In this document: in pieces, positions 15,741-23,307 of the stretch
Numbering within the stretch: the stretch's first letter is position 1
Layout of the letters: the number at the start of each line of letters is the position of its first letter
Origin: an uncultured Caulobacter sp.
GTDB taxonomy: Bacteria; Pseudomonadota; Alphaproteobacteria; Caulobacterales; Caulobacteraceae
DNA: 64,000 bases
NCBI RefSeq assembly: GCF_937900395.1
Contig: NZ_CALCDX010000241.1
Coordinates: forward strand, 8,023-72,022
Direction: 5' to 3'
Program-made: the position numbers and the translations under genes
Notes under the pieces: generated by a model
Told to the model about the DNA's origin: nothing
Databases searched by the model: none
What the model saw: only the letters and a program-made list of their open reading frames with translations

Positions 15741-18467
15741 ATGAGCACTGCAATTTCGCGCCGCCGCGCCTGGCTGATGACCGGCGGAGCCACGGGCCTG
15801 GCGCTGACCTTCGCGCTGGCCGGTTCGGCCCAGGCGCAGACCGCCGCCCCCGCGCAACAGGACAACGCCCAGGTCGAGGAAGTCGTCGTCACCGGCATCC
15901 GCCGCGGCATCGAAGGCGCCATCTCGCTGAAGAAGAGCTCGACCTCGATCGTCGAAGCCGTCTCGGCCGAGGACATCGGCAAGCTGCCCGACATGTCGAT
16001 CGCCGAGTCGATCGCGCGTCTTCCCGGTCTGACCGCCCAGCGCCTGGATGGCCGCGGCCAGGTCATCTCGATCCGGGGCCTGGCGCCCGACTTCACGACC
16101 GCCCTCTTGAACGGCCGCGAGCAGGTCTCGACCGGCGACAACCGCGGGGTCGAGTTCGACCAGTACCCCTCGGAACTGCTGAGCGCGGTCGTGGTCTACA
16201 AGACCCCCGACGCCGGCCTGATCGGCCAGGGCCTGGCTGGCACCGCCGACATGCGCACCGTGCGCCCGCTGGCCTTCGGCAAGCGCGCCCTGGCCGTCGG
16301 CGCCCGCTACGAGTGGAATGACATCGGCGCCCTGAACGCCGGGACCAAGTCGCACGGCAACCGCCTCAGCATCTCGTACATCGACCAGTTCATGGACGGT
16401 AAGCTGGGCCTGGCGCTGGGCTACGCCCACATGGAGTCGCCCTATCAGGCCGAGCGCTGGAATTCGTGGGGCTATCCCACCGACGCTTCCGGCAATCTGG
16501 TGATCGGCGGCGCCAAGCCCTACGTGCAGTCCAGCATGCTCAAGCGCGACGGCTTTATGGGCGTGGTCGAGTTCGCGCCGACCGATCGCTTCACCTCGTC
16601 GCTGGACGTCTTCTATTCGGAGTTCAACAACCACCAGATCCAGCGCGGCGTCGAGCTGCCTCTGGTCTGGGGCGGCATTCCGCTGACCAATTCGAAGGTC
16701 TCGAACGGCATGGTCGTCGGCGGCGCCTTCAACGGCGTCAAGGGCGTGGTCCGCAACGACGGCAACGACCGAGACGCGACGATCAAGTCGCTGGGCTGGA
16801 ACAACAAGTGGGAGATGGGCGACGCCTGGACCCTGGTCACCGACCTCTCCTGGTCCAAGGTCGAGCGCACCGACCAGGTCGTCGAGTCCTATTCGGGCAC
16901 GGGTCGCGCCGGCGTCGGCGCCACCGACAACATGACCTTCATGATGGACGGCGACGGCAAGGCGATCTTCACCTCGACCCTGAACTACGCTGACGCGGGC
17001 CAGATCAAGCTGACCAGCCCGCAAGGCTGGGGCGGCGACATCATCACCGGCGGCCAGGACGGCTATCTGAACCAGCCGACCATCGAGGACGAGCTGAAGA
17101 CCGGCCGCTTCTCGATCACACGCGACCTGGATAGCGGCCTCTCGAGCGTCGAGTTGGGCGCCAGCTACAGCGAGCGCACCAAGGGCCTGGTGAACGACGA
17201 GTGGTTCCTGCGCGCCAAGGGTTCGCCGGCCAGCGTCGCCATTCCCTCCTCCGCCATCGTCGGCAACACCTCGCTGGGCTTCATTGGCCTCGGCAATGTG
17301 ATCAGCTACGACCCGTTCGCCCTGATCCGCTCGGGCGCCTATGACCTGGTCCGCAACCCGAACGCCGACGTGCTGGTCAAGAGCTGGGACGTCGAGGAGA
17401 AGGTCGCGATCGGCTACCTGAAAGCCAATATCGACGCCGACCTGGGCGGCGTGCCGGTGACCGGCAACTTCGGCTTCCAGATCGTCCACACCGACCAGGG
17501 CTCGACCGCCCTGGGCGCCAGCGGCACCGGCAGCGGCGTGACCCGCGCCAACCTGTCGGGCGGCAAGAAATATGTCGACTTCCTGCCCAGCGTGAACCTG
17601 CGCTTCGCCCTGCCGGCCGAGCAGAGCCTGCGCTTCGCCATCGCCCGCACCCTGGCCCGCCCGCGCATGGACCAGATGCGCGCCAGCAAGACCTTCAGCT
17701 ACGACCAGGCCAAGGCCGGCAACAGCAACATCAACTTCTCGCCCTGGAGCGGGACGGGCGGCAATCCGGAGCTGGAGCCCTGGCGCGCCGACTCCTATGA
17801 CGTCTCGTACGAGAAGTACTTCGGCCGCCAGGCCTATGTCTCGCTGGCCGCCTTCTACAAGGACCTGAAGACCTACGTTTACGACCAGAGCGTCATCTTC
17901 GACTTCACCGGCTTCCCGATCGGTGGCGGACCGGAGCCGGCGACGCGCCTTGGCCTCGTCACCACGCCGCAGAACGGCAAGGGCGGCTCGGTCAAGGGCG
18001 TCGAGTTCGCGGCCTCGATGCCGGGCGCGCTGCTGACCCCGATCCTCGACGGCTTCGGCGCAACCTTCAGCGCCTCCTACACCGACAGCTCGATCCAACC
18101 GAACCCCAGCGACAAGAGCTCGACCATCCCGGGCCTGTCCAAGACCGTCGCCAACCTGACGGTCTACTACGAGAAGAACGGCTTCTCGTTCCGGATCAGC
18201 GATCGCTATCGCTCCAAGTTCCTGGGCGAGGTCACGGGCTTTGGCAACGGCCGCAACTATCGGATGGTCAAGGGCGAGTCCGTCATCGACAGCCAGATCG
18301 GCTACACCTTCAACGAAGGTCCGATGCAGGGCCTGTCGGTGCTGGCCCAGGTCAACAACCTGACCGACGAGCCGTTCACCACCTATCAGAACAACGACCA
18401 GCGCCAGGTGATCGACTACCAGCGCTACGGCCGCACCTATCTGATCGGCCTGTCCTACAAGTTCTAG
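15741..18467 (+). CDS. malA: TonB-dependent maltodextrin receptor MalA
   Basis: A 908-residue outer-membrane receptor. The signal sequence (residues 1-33) ends at AQAQ; a TonB-box-like region with QVEEVVVTGIR follows at about 45-58. The plug domain includes LPDMSIAESIARLPGLTAQR and a 22-strand barrel ends in the aromatic C-terminal YLIGLSYKF, the usual outer-membrane signature. In C. crescentus the receptor in this position, MalA, takes up maltodextrins in a TonB-dependent way; the role here follows from gene order and family. The start has GGAGGG about ten bases upstream. It is followed by a strong terminator. Confidence 0.92.
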   Translation: MSTAISRRRAWLMTGGATGLALTFALAGSAQAQTAAPAQQDNAQVEEVVVTGIRRGIEGAISLKKSSTSIVEAVSAEDIGKLPDMSIAESIARLPGLTAQRLDGRGQVISIRGLAPDFTTALLNGREQVSTGDNRGVEFDQYPSELLSAVVVYKTPDAGLIGQGLAGTADMRTVRPLAFGKRALAVGARYEWNDIGALNAGTKSHGNRLSISYIDQFMDGKLGLALGYAHMESPYQAERWNSWGYPTDASGNLVIGGAKPYVQSSMLKRDGFMGVVEFAPTDRFTSSLDVFYSEFNNHQIQRGVELPLVWGGIPLTNSKVSNGMVVGGAFNGVKGVVRNDGNDRDATIKSLGWNNKWEMGDAWTLVTDLSWSKVERTDQVVESYSGTGRAGVGATDNMTFMMDGDGKAIFTSTLNYADAGQIKLTSPQGWGGDIITGGQDGYLNQPTIEDELKTGRFSITRDLDSGLSSVELGASYSERTKGLVNDEWFLRAKGSPASVAIPSSAIVGNTSLGFIGLGNVISYDPFALIRSGAYDLVRNPNADVLVKSWDVEEKVAIGYLKANIDADLGGVPVTGNFGFQIVHTDQGSTALGASGTGSGVTRANLSGGKKYVDFLPSVNLRFALPAEQSLRFAIARTLARPRMDQMRASKTFSYDQAKAGNSNINFSPWSGTGGNPELEPWRADSYDVSYEKYFGRQAYVSLAAFYKDLKTYVYDQSVIFDFTGFPIGGGPEPATRLGLVTTPQNGKGGSVKGVEFAASMPGALLTPILDGFGATFSASYTDSSIQPNPSDKSSTIPGLSKTVANLTVYYEKNGFSFRISDRYRSKFLGEVTGFGNGRNYRMVKGESVIDSQIGYTFNEGPMQGLSVLAQVNNLTDEPFTTYQNNDQRQVIDYQRYGRTYLIGLSYKF

Positions 18468-18494
18468 CGTCCCATTCCTTCCCCAAGCCTTGAG

Positions 18495-18529
18495 CCCTCG
18501 CCGGACCTGCCCGGCGAGGGTTTTCTTTT
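18495..18529 (+). terminator. Intrinsic terminator after malA
   Basis: A perfect 10-bp stem CCCTCGCCGG / CCGGCGAGGG with a six-base loop, followed by TTTTCTTTT at 18521-18529. It lies 28 bases after the malA stop and separates the maltodextrin locus from the phage-derived genes. There is no A-tract on the other side, so it should act only on the plus strand. Confidence 0.92.
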
Positions 18530-18537
18530 GGGCGGGT

Positions 18538-18774
18538 TCAGGGTTTGGGCTCCGCCGGCCCGGCGTCCGGGGCGGGCGGGCAAGCCCGTGTCACCTTCAG
18601 CGCGCCGCCGCCGGGCTGGGCCTTGTCCAGGGTCAGGTCGACGGTGCGCTCGCAGCCCTCGTTCAGGATCTGGACCGCGCGCGCCAGGGTGACGGGATCG
18701 GCGGCCAGGCCCGCGCAGCCGGACAACATGACGGACAGGACGAGGCCCGCCATCGGGCCGATGACGTGTTTCAT
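18538..18774 (-). CDS. Small lipoprotein at the end of the tail/lysis operon (outer-membrane spanin candidate)
   Basis: A 78-residue protein with a lipoprotein signal: MKHVIGPMAGLVLSVMLSGC, lipobox LSGC. The mature part is short and ends in a Pro-rich tail (PPAPDAGPAEPKP), which resembles Rz1-type outer-membrane spanin subunits. The ATG at 18774 has AGGAG seven bases upstream and is preferred to a GTG directly before it. It lies just after the endolysin, as spanins often do. It could also be an ordinary cell lipoprotein. Confidence 0.6.
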   Translation of the reverse strand: MKHVIGPMAGLVLSVMLSGCAGLAADPVTLARAVQILNEGCERTVDLTLDKAQPGGGALKVTRACPPAPDAGPAEPKP

Positions 18775-18801
18775 CACAAAGCTCCTGTGAAGGATTGGGG
18801 A

Positions 18802-19350
18802 TCAGGCCGCTTGGCCCAGGAAGACGGCGCGTTCGGCCTCGCGCCTGGCGACGAGGCCCGGCAACTCGCGTCCACCGGCGAAGCGCCACAGGCGGAAGGC
18901 GTCGGCCGCGCCCTTGATGTCGCCGGCGATCAGCTTGCGGCGCACGCTGCTGTCGGCGAAGTCGGGGCCGCCGCCGACCTCGCCGACGCCGATGTTGTAG
19001 GCCAGGCTGACCATCGCCCCCAGCTGAGCGTCGGTCAGCGGCGTGCGGGAAAAGAGCGCGACGACCTTGTCGCACACGGCCTGGGCGTCGGCCTCCAGCA
19101 GCGCGTCGGCGTCGACCCGGACCATGCCGGCGGGCCATCGAGCGCGCCAGAGGCGATAGGCGGTTTCACGATCGCGGACGGGCTTGCCGGCGGCGAACAG
19201 CGCATGGCCCCAGCCGACGGTGTAGAGTCCGACCGGATCGGCCTGGGGCTCCAGCACGGCGGTCGCCTTGTCGCCATCGTGCAGCCCCTCGAACCGCTTG
19301 ATCAGCGCGAGCGCGCAGGCGGGAACGTCCCGCGCCGGGGGCGTGGGCAT
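18802..19350 (-). CDS. Phage endolysin, GH24 lysozyme
   Basis: A 182-residue muramidase of the T4 lysozyme/lambdoid R type. Near the N-terminus LIKRFEGLHDG carries the catalytic Glu (residue 21), followed by the VGLYTVGWGHA segment that holds the conserved Thr and the TxGxGH motif. GAMVSLAYNIGVG is the later conserved helix. There is no signal peptide or signal-anchor helix, so release would need a holin. AAGGA lies seven bases upstream of the ATG. It lies between the membrane coiled-coil gene and the lipoprotein, forming a lysis cassette behind the tail genes. Confidence 0.88.
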   Translation of the reverse strand: MPTPPARDVPACALALIKRFEGLHDGDKATAVLEPQADPVGLYTVGWGHALFAAGKPVRDRETAYRLWRARWPAGMVRVDADALLEADAQAVCDKVVALFSRTPLTDAQLGAMVSLAYNIGVGEVGGGPDFADSSVRRKLIAGDIKGAADAFRLWRFAGGRELPGLVARREAERAVFLGQAA

Positions 19351-19383
19351 GGGCGGGTCCTTTCTTGTGGGAGAGCTAGGCGG

Positions 19384-19818
19384 TCAACCGACCGCCGCGG
19401 GGGTGACGACCGGCTTGTCGCCGGCCGCCACTTCGAAGTGCTGGGACGAAGGCTCGTCGGCCAGACCATGAGCGGCCAGAACCCGGCGATAAGCCGAGAC
19501 CTTGGCCTCCAGCTGGCGCTTCTCGCCCTCCAGGAGGGCGATGCGGGCGTCCTTGTCGAGGATCATGCGGCTATGCTCGCGGCGCAGGTCGCCCAGCTCG
19601 GCCTCGACCTGTTCGAGACGCTGGGCCAGGCGCTCGGCCTCCTCGCGCAGGGTGTGGATCACCCCCGAGGCGGCGTCCTGCGCCATCTGCATCAGATCCG
19701 CCTCGGCCTTGCGGGCCAGAGCCCGCCGGCCGAGGAGGTCCTTGATCACCGCATAGATCCCCGGCGCGGCCACCACGACATAGGGCCACGTCTTGGCGAT
19801 GACGGTGGGGAGATCCAT
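19384..19818 (-). CDS. Membrane-anchored coiled-coil protein of the lysis module (inner-membrane spanin or holin candidate)
   Basis: A 144-residue protein with one hydrophobic segment (residues about 11-29, WPYVVVAAPGIYAVI), then a long heptad-rich coiled coil (about 35-112). An N-terminal membrane anchor with a coiled-coil domain is the design of the Rz inner-membrane spanin. Holins are usually shorter and more hydrophobic, and no other holin candidate is visible in the cluster. It directly precedes the endolysin gene. Confidence 0.55.
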   Translation of the reverse strand: MDLPTVIAKTWPYVVVAAPGIYAVIKDLLGRRALARKAEADLMQMAQDAASGVIHTLREEAERLAQRLEQVEAELGDLRREHSRMILDKDARIALLEGEKRQLEAKVSAYRRVLAAHGLADEPSSQHFEVAAGDKPVVTPAAVG

Positions 19819-19845
19819 GGGGTTAAGGCTGGGCTGTGGGCCCGC

Positions 19846-20982
19846 CTACCACTCCACGACGACGAGGCCGTCGCCGCCACCAAGAACGTTGCCGGTGCTG
19901 ACATAAACGCCGGCGGTTCCACCGCAGCCACCGCCAAAGCCAGCTTTTCGGACGTACGCGTAGCTAGAAACCCCAAGGGCGGCTCCGCTTCCTCCAAATG
20001 GTCCGCCGCCGCCTGAATACGTCGCGCCGTTAGTGTCATAGAGCGCGCCACCGCCAGCGCCCGTCCCGCCAGCGCCGGCGTTTAAATTGTTCTGCATGCT
20101 CGGACCGCCGCCGCCCCCCGCAAATCCGTCCCCAGGAAACCGGAATACGGCGCTGCTCGAGTTCACAGTCCCATTTGCGCCGGCGGTGGCCCCGATGGAC
20201 AACAGATCAAAGCCCCCCTGTACGCCTGAAGAGGGACCGCCCGTCCCAGCGCCCCCTGTGACGTAAACGGAGCTTCCACGGGTAATGCTTCCCGAAGCGG
20301 ATCCACCCACCCCACCCCCGCCAGTCGCACAGTAGCTAAGAGTACTCCCCGTAATCGAACCCGCGTCACCACCAGTTCCCAATTGAGAACCAGCTCCGCC
20401 ACCACCTGTGGCCGAGTACCCGCCACTGGCCTCGATAGCGCCGGATTTACCCCCGGAAGCGTTGATGAGGTTCCCCCCCGAACCTATGCCTCCGAGCGCC
20501 GCTGATAGAGCTCCTGAGATCGCGCAGGATCCACCCGCCCCGCCTGTCGCGGAAAGATATGCGCCGAACGACGAGGTCCCGCCAGCTCCACCAAGTTGAC
20601 CAGTTGCCGTGGGCGCACCGCCCTTGCCAACAGTGATCGATACGGTCTGACCCTGGGTCAGCCAAACGGTCCCCATAGCGAAGCCGCCGCCACCACCTCC
20701 GGTGGCTCGACCATAATCGCCGTTAATCAGCGCGCCGCAACCGCCGCCGCCCAAAACCCTGACCCGGTAGAATCCGGTCACTGGTGGCGTGAAGATAACG
20801 CTATCGAGAAACGTCAAGTATCGCCCGGTATTGAATATGCCGAGCCACCCCAGCGGCGGAATCGCATTGGCGGTAATGAAGGCTGATGTCGTAGTCGCTG
20901 AAGCAACCGAGCTACCCGCCGCTCCCTGCGCCGACCCGATCCGTCCCAGTACACCGCGATTAGAACTGCTTGGAATCGGCAT
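19846..20982 (-). CDS. Glycine-rich phage tail fibre / receptor-binding tip protein
   Basis: A 378-residue protein, about a third glycine. A short N-terminal segment is followed by a strand-rich region (FTPPVTGFYRVRVLGGGG) and long Gly-rich runs such as GGAGTGGPSSG, ending in GGGDGLVVVEW. This layout matches phage adhesins built on polyglycine-II sandwiches, which sit at fibre tips and choose the host receptor. Codon use is less GC-biased than in its neighbours, with many A/T-ending codons, which suggests recent exchange. It starts two bases after the stop of the gene before it, so it is co-translated. Its receptor is unknown. Confidence 0.72.
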   Translation of the reverse strand: MPIPSSSNRGVLGRIGSAQGAAGSSVASATTTSAFITANAIPPLGWLGIFNTGRYLTFLDSVIFTPPVTGFYRVRVLGGGGCGALINGDYGRATGGGGGGFAMGTVWLTQGQTVSITVGKGGAPTATGQLGGAGGTSSFGAYLSATGGAGGSCAISGALSAALGGIGSGGNLINASGGKSGAIEASGGYSATGGGGAGSQLGTGGDAGSITGSTLSYCATGGGGVGGSASGSITRGSSVYVTGGAGTGGPSSGVQGGFDLLSIGATAGANGTVNSSSAVFRFPGDGFAGGGGGPSMQNNLNAGAGGTGAGGGALYDTNGATYSGGGGPFGGSGAALGVSSYAYVRKAGFGGGCGGTAGVYVSTGNVLGGGDGLVVVEW

Positions 20983-20984
20983 GC

Positions 20985-21380
20985 TTACAGCCCCGCCTTG
21001 TGGTGGATGATGTTGAAGGTCTCGGCGTTGTGGGTCGCCGCGTAGAGCTCGGTCGTCGTCCCTTGCAGCGTCAGCCCGGTCAGCGCGTCGACGACCGTTG
21101 TGAAGGCCGGCGCCGTGCCGCTGGGCGTGGCGCCGAGCACCGCCGCCTCGGTCAGGAAGAACTTCGACGTGCCGCCGTTCAGCGACAGGAAGAACCGGAT
21201 CATGCCGGAGGTGGTATTGCCGGTCGCCGTGACCCGCAGCTGCTCGGTGACGATGCCCGAGGCCGTCCCCGTGGCGACCTTGACCATCGTGCCCGTGCCG
21301 TCGCGATTGGTGTTGGCGGCGGTCAGTTGGACGATGTCCGGCGGAAGCGGCGTGGCCGCGTAGTTTGGCGTGGTGGCCAT
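20985..21380 (-). CDS. Phage tail-associated structural protein, small (131 aa)
   Basis: Begins MATTPNYAATPLPPDIVQLT and is predicted to be mostly beta-strand, with Thr/Gly-rich loops (TSGMIRFFLSLNGGTSKFFL). Proteins of this size and pattern lie between fibre genes in many alphaproteobacterial phages, but the exact role is not known to me. Its position between two fibre genes and the 2-3 base spacing suggest it is part of the tail tip or a fibre-attachment piece. Confidence 0.55.
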   Translation of the reverse strand: MATTPNYAATPLPPDIVQLTAANTNRDGTGTMVKVATGTASGIVTEQLRVTATGNTTSGMIRFFLSLNGGTSKFFLTEAAVLGATPSGTAPAFTTVVDALTGLTLQGTTTELYAATHNAETFNIIHHKAGL

Positions 21381-21383
21381 GGT

Positions 21384-22154
21384 TCAGATCCCTTGTTGTT
21401 GCCAAGTGAAGAGCGCGCCTGCGGTGTCGAGCACCCACTCAGTGTCGAAATCCACGGCGGACTTTTTGCGCAGCAGCTGGCCGGGCAGACCGCCTGCCGG
21501 GAAGCCGGCGCCCGGAACGCCCGGCACGCCGCCGATGCTGATGTTCCAGTTACTGATCGTGCCCGTGGTCGCGGAGGTCTGGGTGACGGCGACGGTCAGC
21601 GTCGTGCCGGCGTAGGAGGTGCAGACGCCCACCATGAACCGGCTGGGATCACCGTTGGCCACGGCGTAGATCGGCATGCCCTCGACGAAGCTCTCGCCGG
21701 CGTCGACGGTCCAGGTCTTGGTCCCGACGGCGATCGCGTTGGACGTCAGCGACTTGGTGGAAAACGACACGCCCGAGGCGACGTTCTGGACCTGCGCTAA
21801 GATTGCGGCCGCGTCGTTAGCCTTGGTCGTGGCGATGCCGGCCTGGGTAGTCGCCAAGCTCACCTGGCCGGCGGCGAGGGTCACCTGACCGGCCGCCAGC
21901 GCAACTTGATTGGCCGCGAGCCCCACCTGATCCGCCGCCAGTGAAGCCTTGGTCGTAGCGGTCGCCGCCGAGGCGGCGGCGGCGGCCTTGTCCGAGGTGA
22001 CCTGGCTCGCCAGACCGTTCACCTCCGTCGCCACGGCGTTCGCCTGTGTCACGAAGGTCGGCATCTGCCCCAGAAAGGCGTCGGCGCGGGTGTTGAAATT
22101 GGACGGATCGTTGGTGGAGGGCGGCGTGGGGAGCGCCGTGATTTGGGCTGGCAC
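21384..22154 (-). CDS. Phage tail fibre protein with Ala-rich repeat shaft and collagen-like segment
   Basis: A 256-residue protein starting at GTG with GAGG nine bases upstream. Residues about 45-125 form an Ala-rich helical shaft with short repeats (LAADQVGLAANQVALAAGQV), expected to trimerise as a coiled coil. A beta-rich region follows, then a collagen-like stretch GGVPGVPGAGFPAGGLPGQ and the C-terminal motif DFDTEWVLDT, common at fibre ends. This supports a tail-fibre shaft. Its stop is close to the start of the next tail gene. Confidence 0.7.
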   Translation of the reverse strand: MPAQITALPTPPSTNDPSNFNTRADAFLGQMPTFVTQANAVATEVNGLASQVTSDKAAAAASAATATTKASLAADQVGLAANQVALAAGQVTLAAGQVSLATTQAGIATTKANDAAAILAQVQNVASGVSFSTKSLTSNAIAVGTKTWTVDAGESFVEGMPIYAVANGDPSRFMVGVCTSYAGTTLTVAVTQTSATTGTISNWNISIGGVPGVPGAGFPAGGLPGQLLRKKSAVDFDTEWVLDTAGALFTWQQQGI

Positions 22155-22158
22155 GGGA

Positions 22159-23307
22159 TCAGACCTCTTCGAGTTCGAGGGAAATCAGGGCGTCCTCGGG
22201 CTGGTCCATCGTGATCGTGAACCGCTTGTAGACGCCGACGATGAGCAGGGCCGAGAAGTAGCCGCTGTCCTGGTCGTCCAGGCCCGACCACAGCGCCGGG
22301 ACGGCGTTGAGGTCGTCGCGCAGCTGCAGGATCCGATCGACGTCGGACTTCCTGCAGCGCAAGGTCTGGACAGTGCGCGGCACCGAGCGGCGCGGCACCA
22401 GGGTGGCGGTCCCGAAGTCGTCGCGGTCGATCTTCGAGAAGTTCAGCGCGTCGCTCTCGGCCTCGTGCAGGGTGCGGCCGAGATAGACCGACGAGCCCAC
22501 CACGACCCCGCCGCAGGTCACGTTCCCATTGGCCCGGGTCAGGGTGATGGTGATGACCGCCCCGGTGTAGGGCGGCAGGTCGAAGCGGGCGAACTCCTGC
22601 TGGTAGCGGAACGCGCCGAAGAAGTAGTCGTACCAGCCGCTGGTCGGCCGCTTCAGCAGGTCGGCCGAGGCGGTATAGACGGTGTTCCCAGCCACGCTGA
22701 CCGTGACGCTGACGGTGTCGGCGACCATGCCGACGACGCCGATCGAGTCCACGCGCTGGCCCGGCGTCAACGAGACCGTCAACGGCGAGGCCGTCGTCGT
22801 GCCGGTGTTGCGCAGAAGGTCGAACATCGCCCAGCGGTTGGTGGGGCCGATGTCGATCCACCAGCCGTCGTCGCTCGCCGGGTCGTGGCCCAGGTTCGTC
22901 GTGACGGTCGCCGTGTGGACGCCGCTCTGGGAACCGCTGAAGGCGATCGCAGACCCGCCGCTGGCCGTGGCGACCTTGAAGGTGTTCGCCGTGTCCGCGA
23001 GCACATAGTAGGTCGTTCCGGCGGTCAGGCCCGACGGCAAGGCGCCGGTCGTCGCAAAGGTGATCGGCGTATTGGCGACCAGACCATGGTTGGCCCAGGT
23101 GACCAGACCCGTTCCCGTCGCCAGGGTGACCCCCGCGGTCTTGCTTGAGATCGACTCGTAGGCGCGGTGGGTGCTGGTGCTGATGACCCGGTCCCCGCCC
23201 TTGTAGGCGGTGGCGGCGCTCCAGGCGGCCTCCCCCGCCGAAGGCTCGGCGCAGGTGGTGCTGGTCAGCATGGCGGGCGTGATGGAAATGGGGGGAAGCG
23301 CGCGCAT
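22159..23307 (-). CDS. Tail tip / distal tail protein with a carbohydrate-binding-like N-terminus
   Basis: A 382-residue, beta-rich protein. An N-terminal AWSAATAYKGGDRVISTST segment resembles the CBM5/12-type fold found in phage tips. The C-terminal half (from DYFFGAFRYQQEF) is compact and includes RRSVPRTVQTLRCRKSDVDR, of a kind seen in distal tail proteins. It starts on the last base of the tape-measure stop codon (TGATG). It is the only gene between the tape measure and the fibres, so it probably forms most of the tip. Confidence 0.6.
   Translation of the reverse strand: MRALPPISITPAMLTSTTCAEPSAGEAAWSAATAYKGGDRVISTSTHRAYESISSKTAGVTLATGTGLVTWANHGLVANTPITFATTGALPSGLTAGTTYYVLADTANTFKVATASGGSAIAFSGSQSGVHTATVTTNLGHDPASDDGWWIDIGPTNRWAMFDLLRNTGTTTASPLTVSLTPGQRVDSIGVVGMVADTVSVTVSVAGNTVYTASADLLKRPTSGWYDYFFGAFRYQQEFARFDLPPYTGAVITITLTRANGNVTCGGVVVGSSVYLGRTLHEAESDALNFSKIDRDDFGTATLVPRRSVPRTVQTLRCRKSDVDRILQLRDDLNAVPALWSGLDDQDSGYFSALLIVGVYKRFTITMDQPEDALISLELEEV

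Noticed and set aside
19846..20982. Gly-rich surface protein of the host (e.g. PE-PGRS or ice-nucleation type)
   Set aside because: Its place inside a tail operon and the strand-rich N-terminal domain fit a phage fibre tip better.
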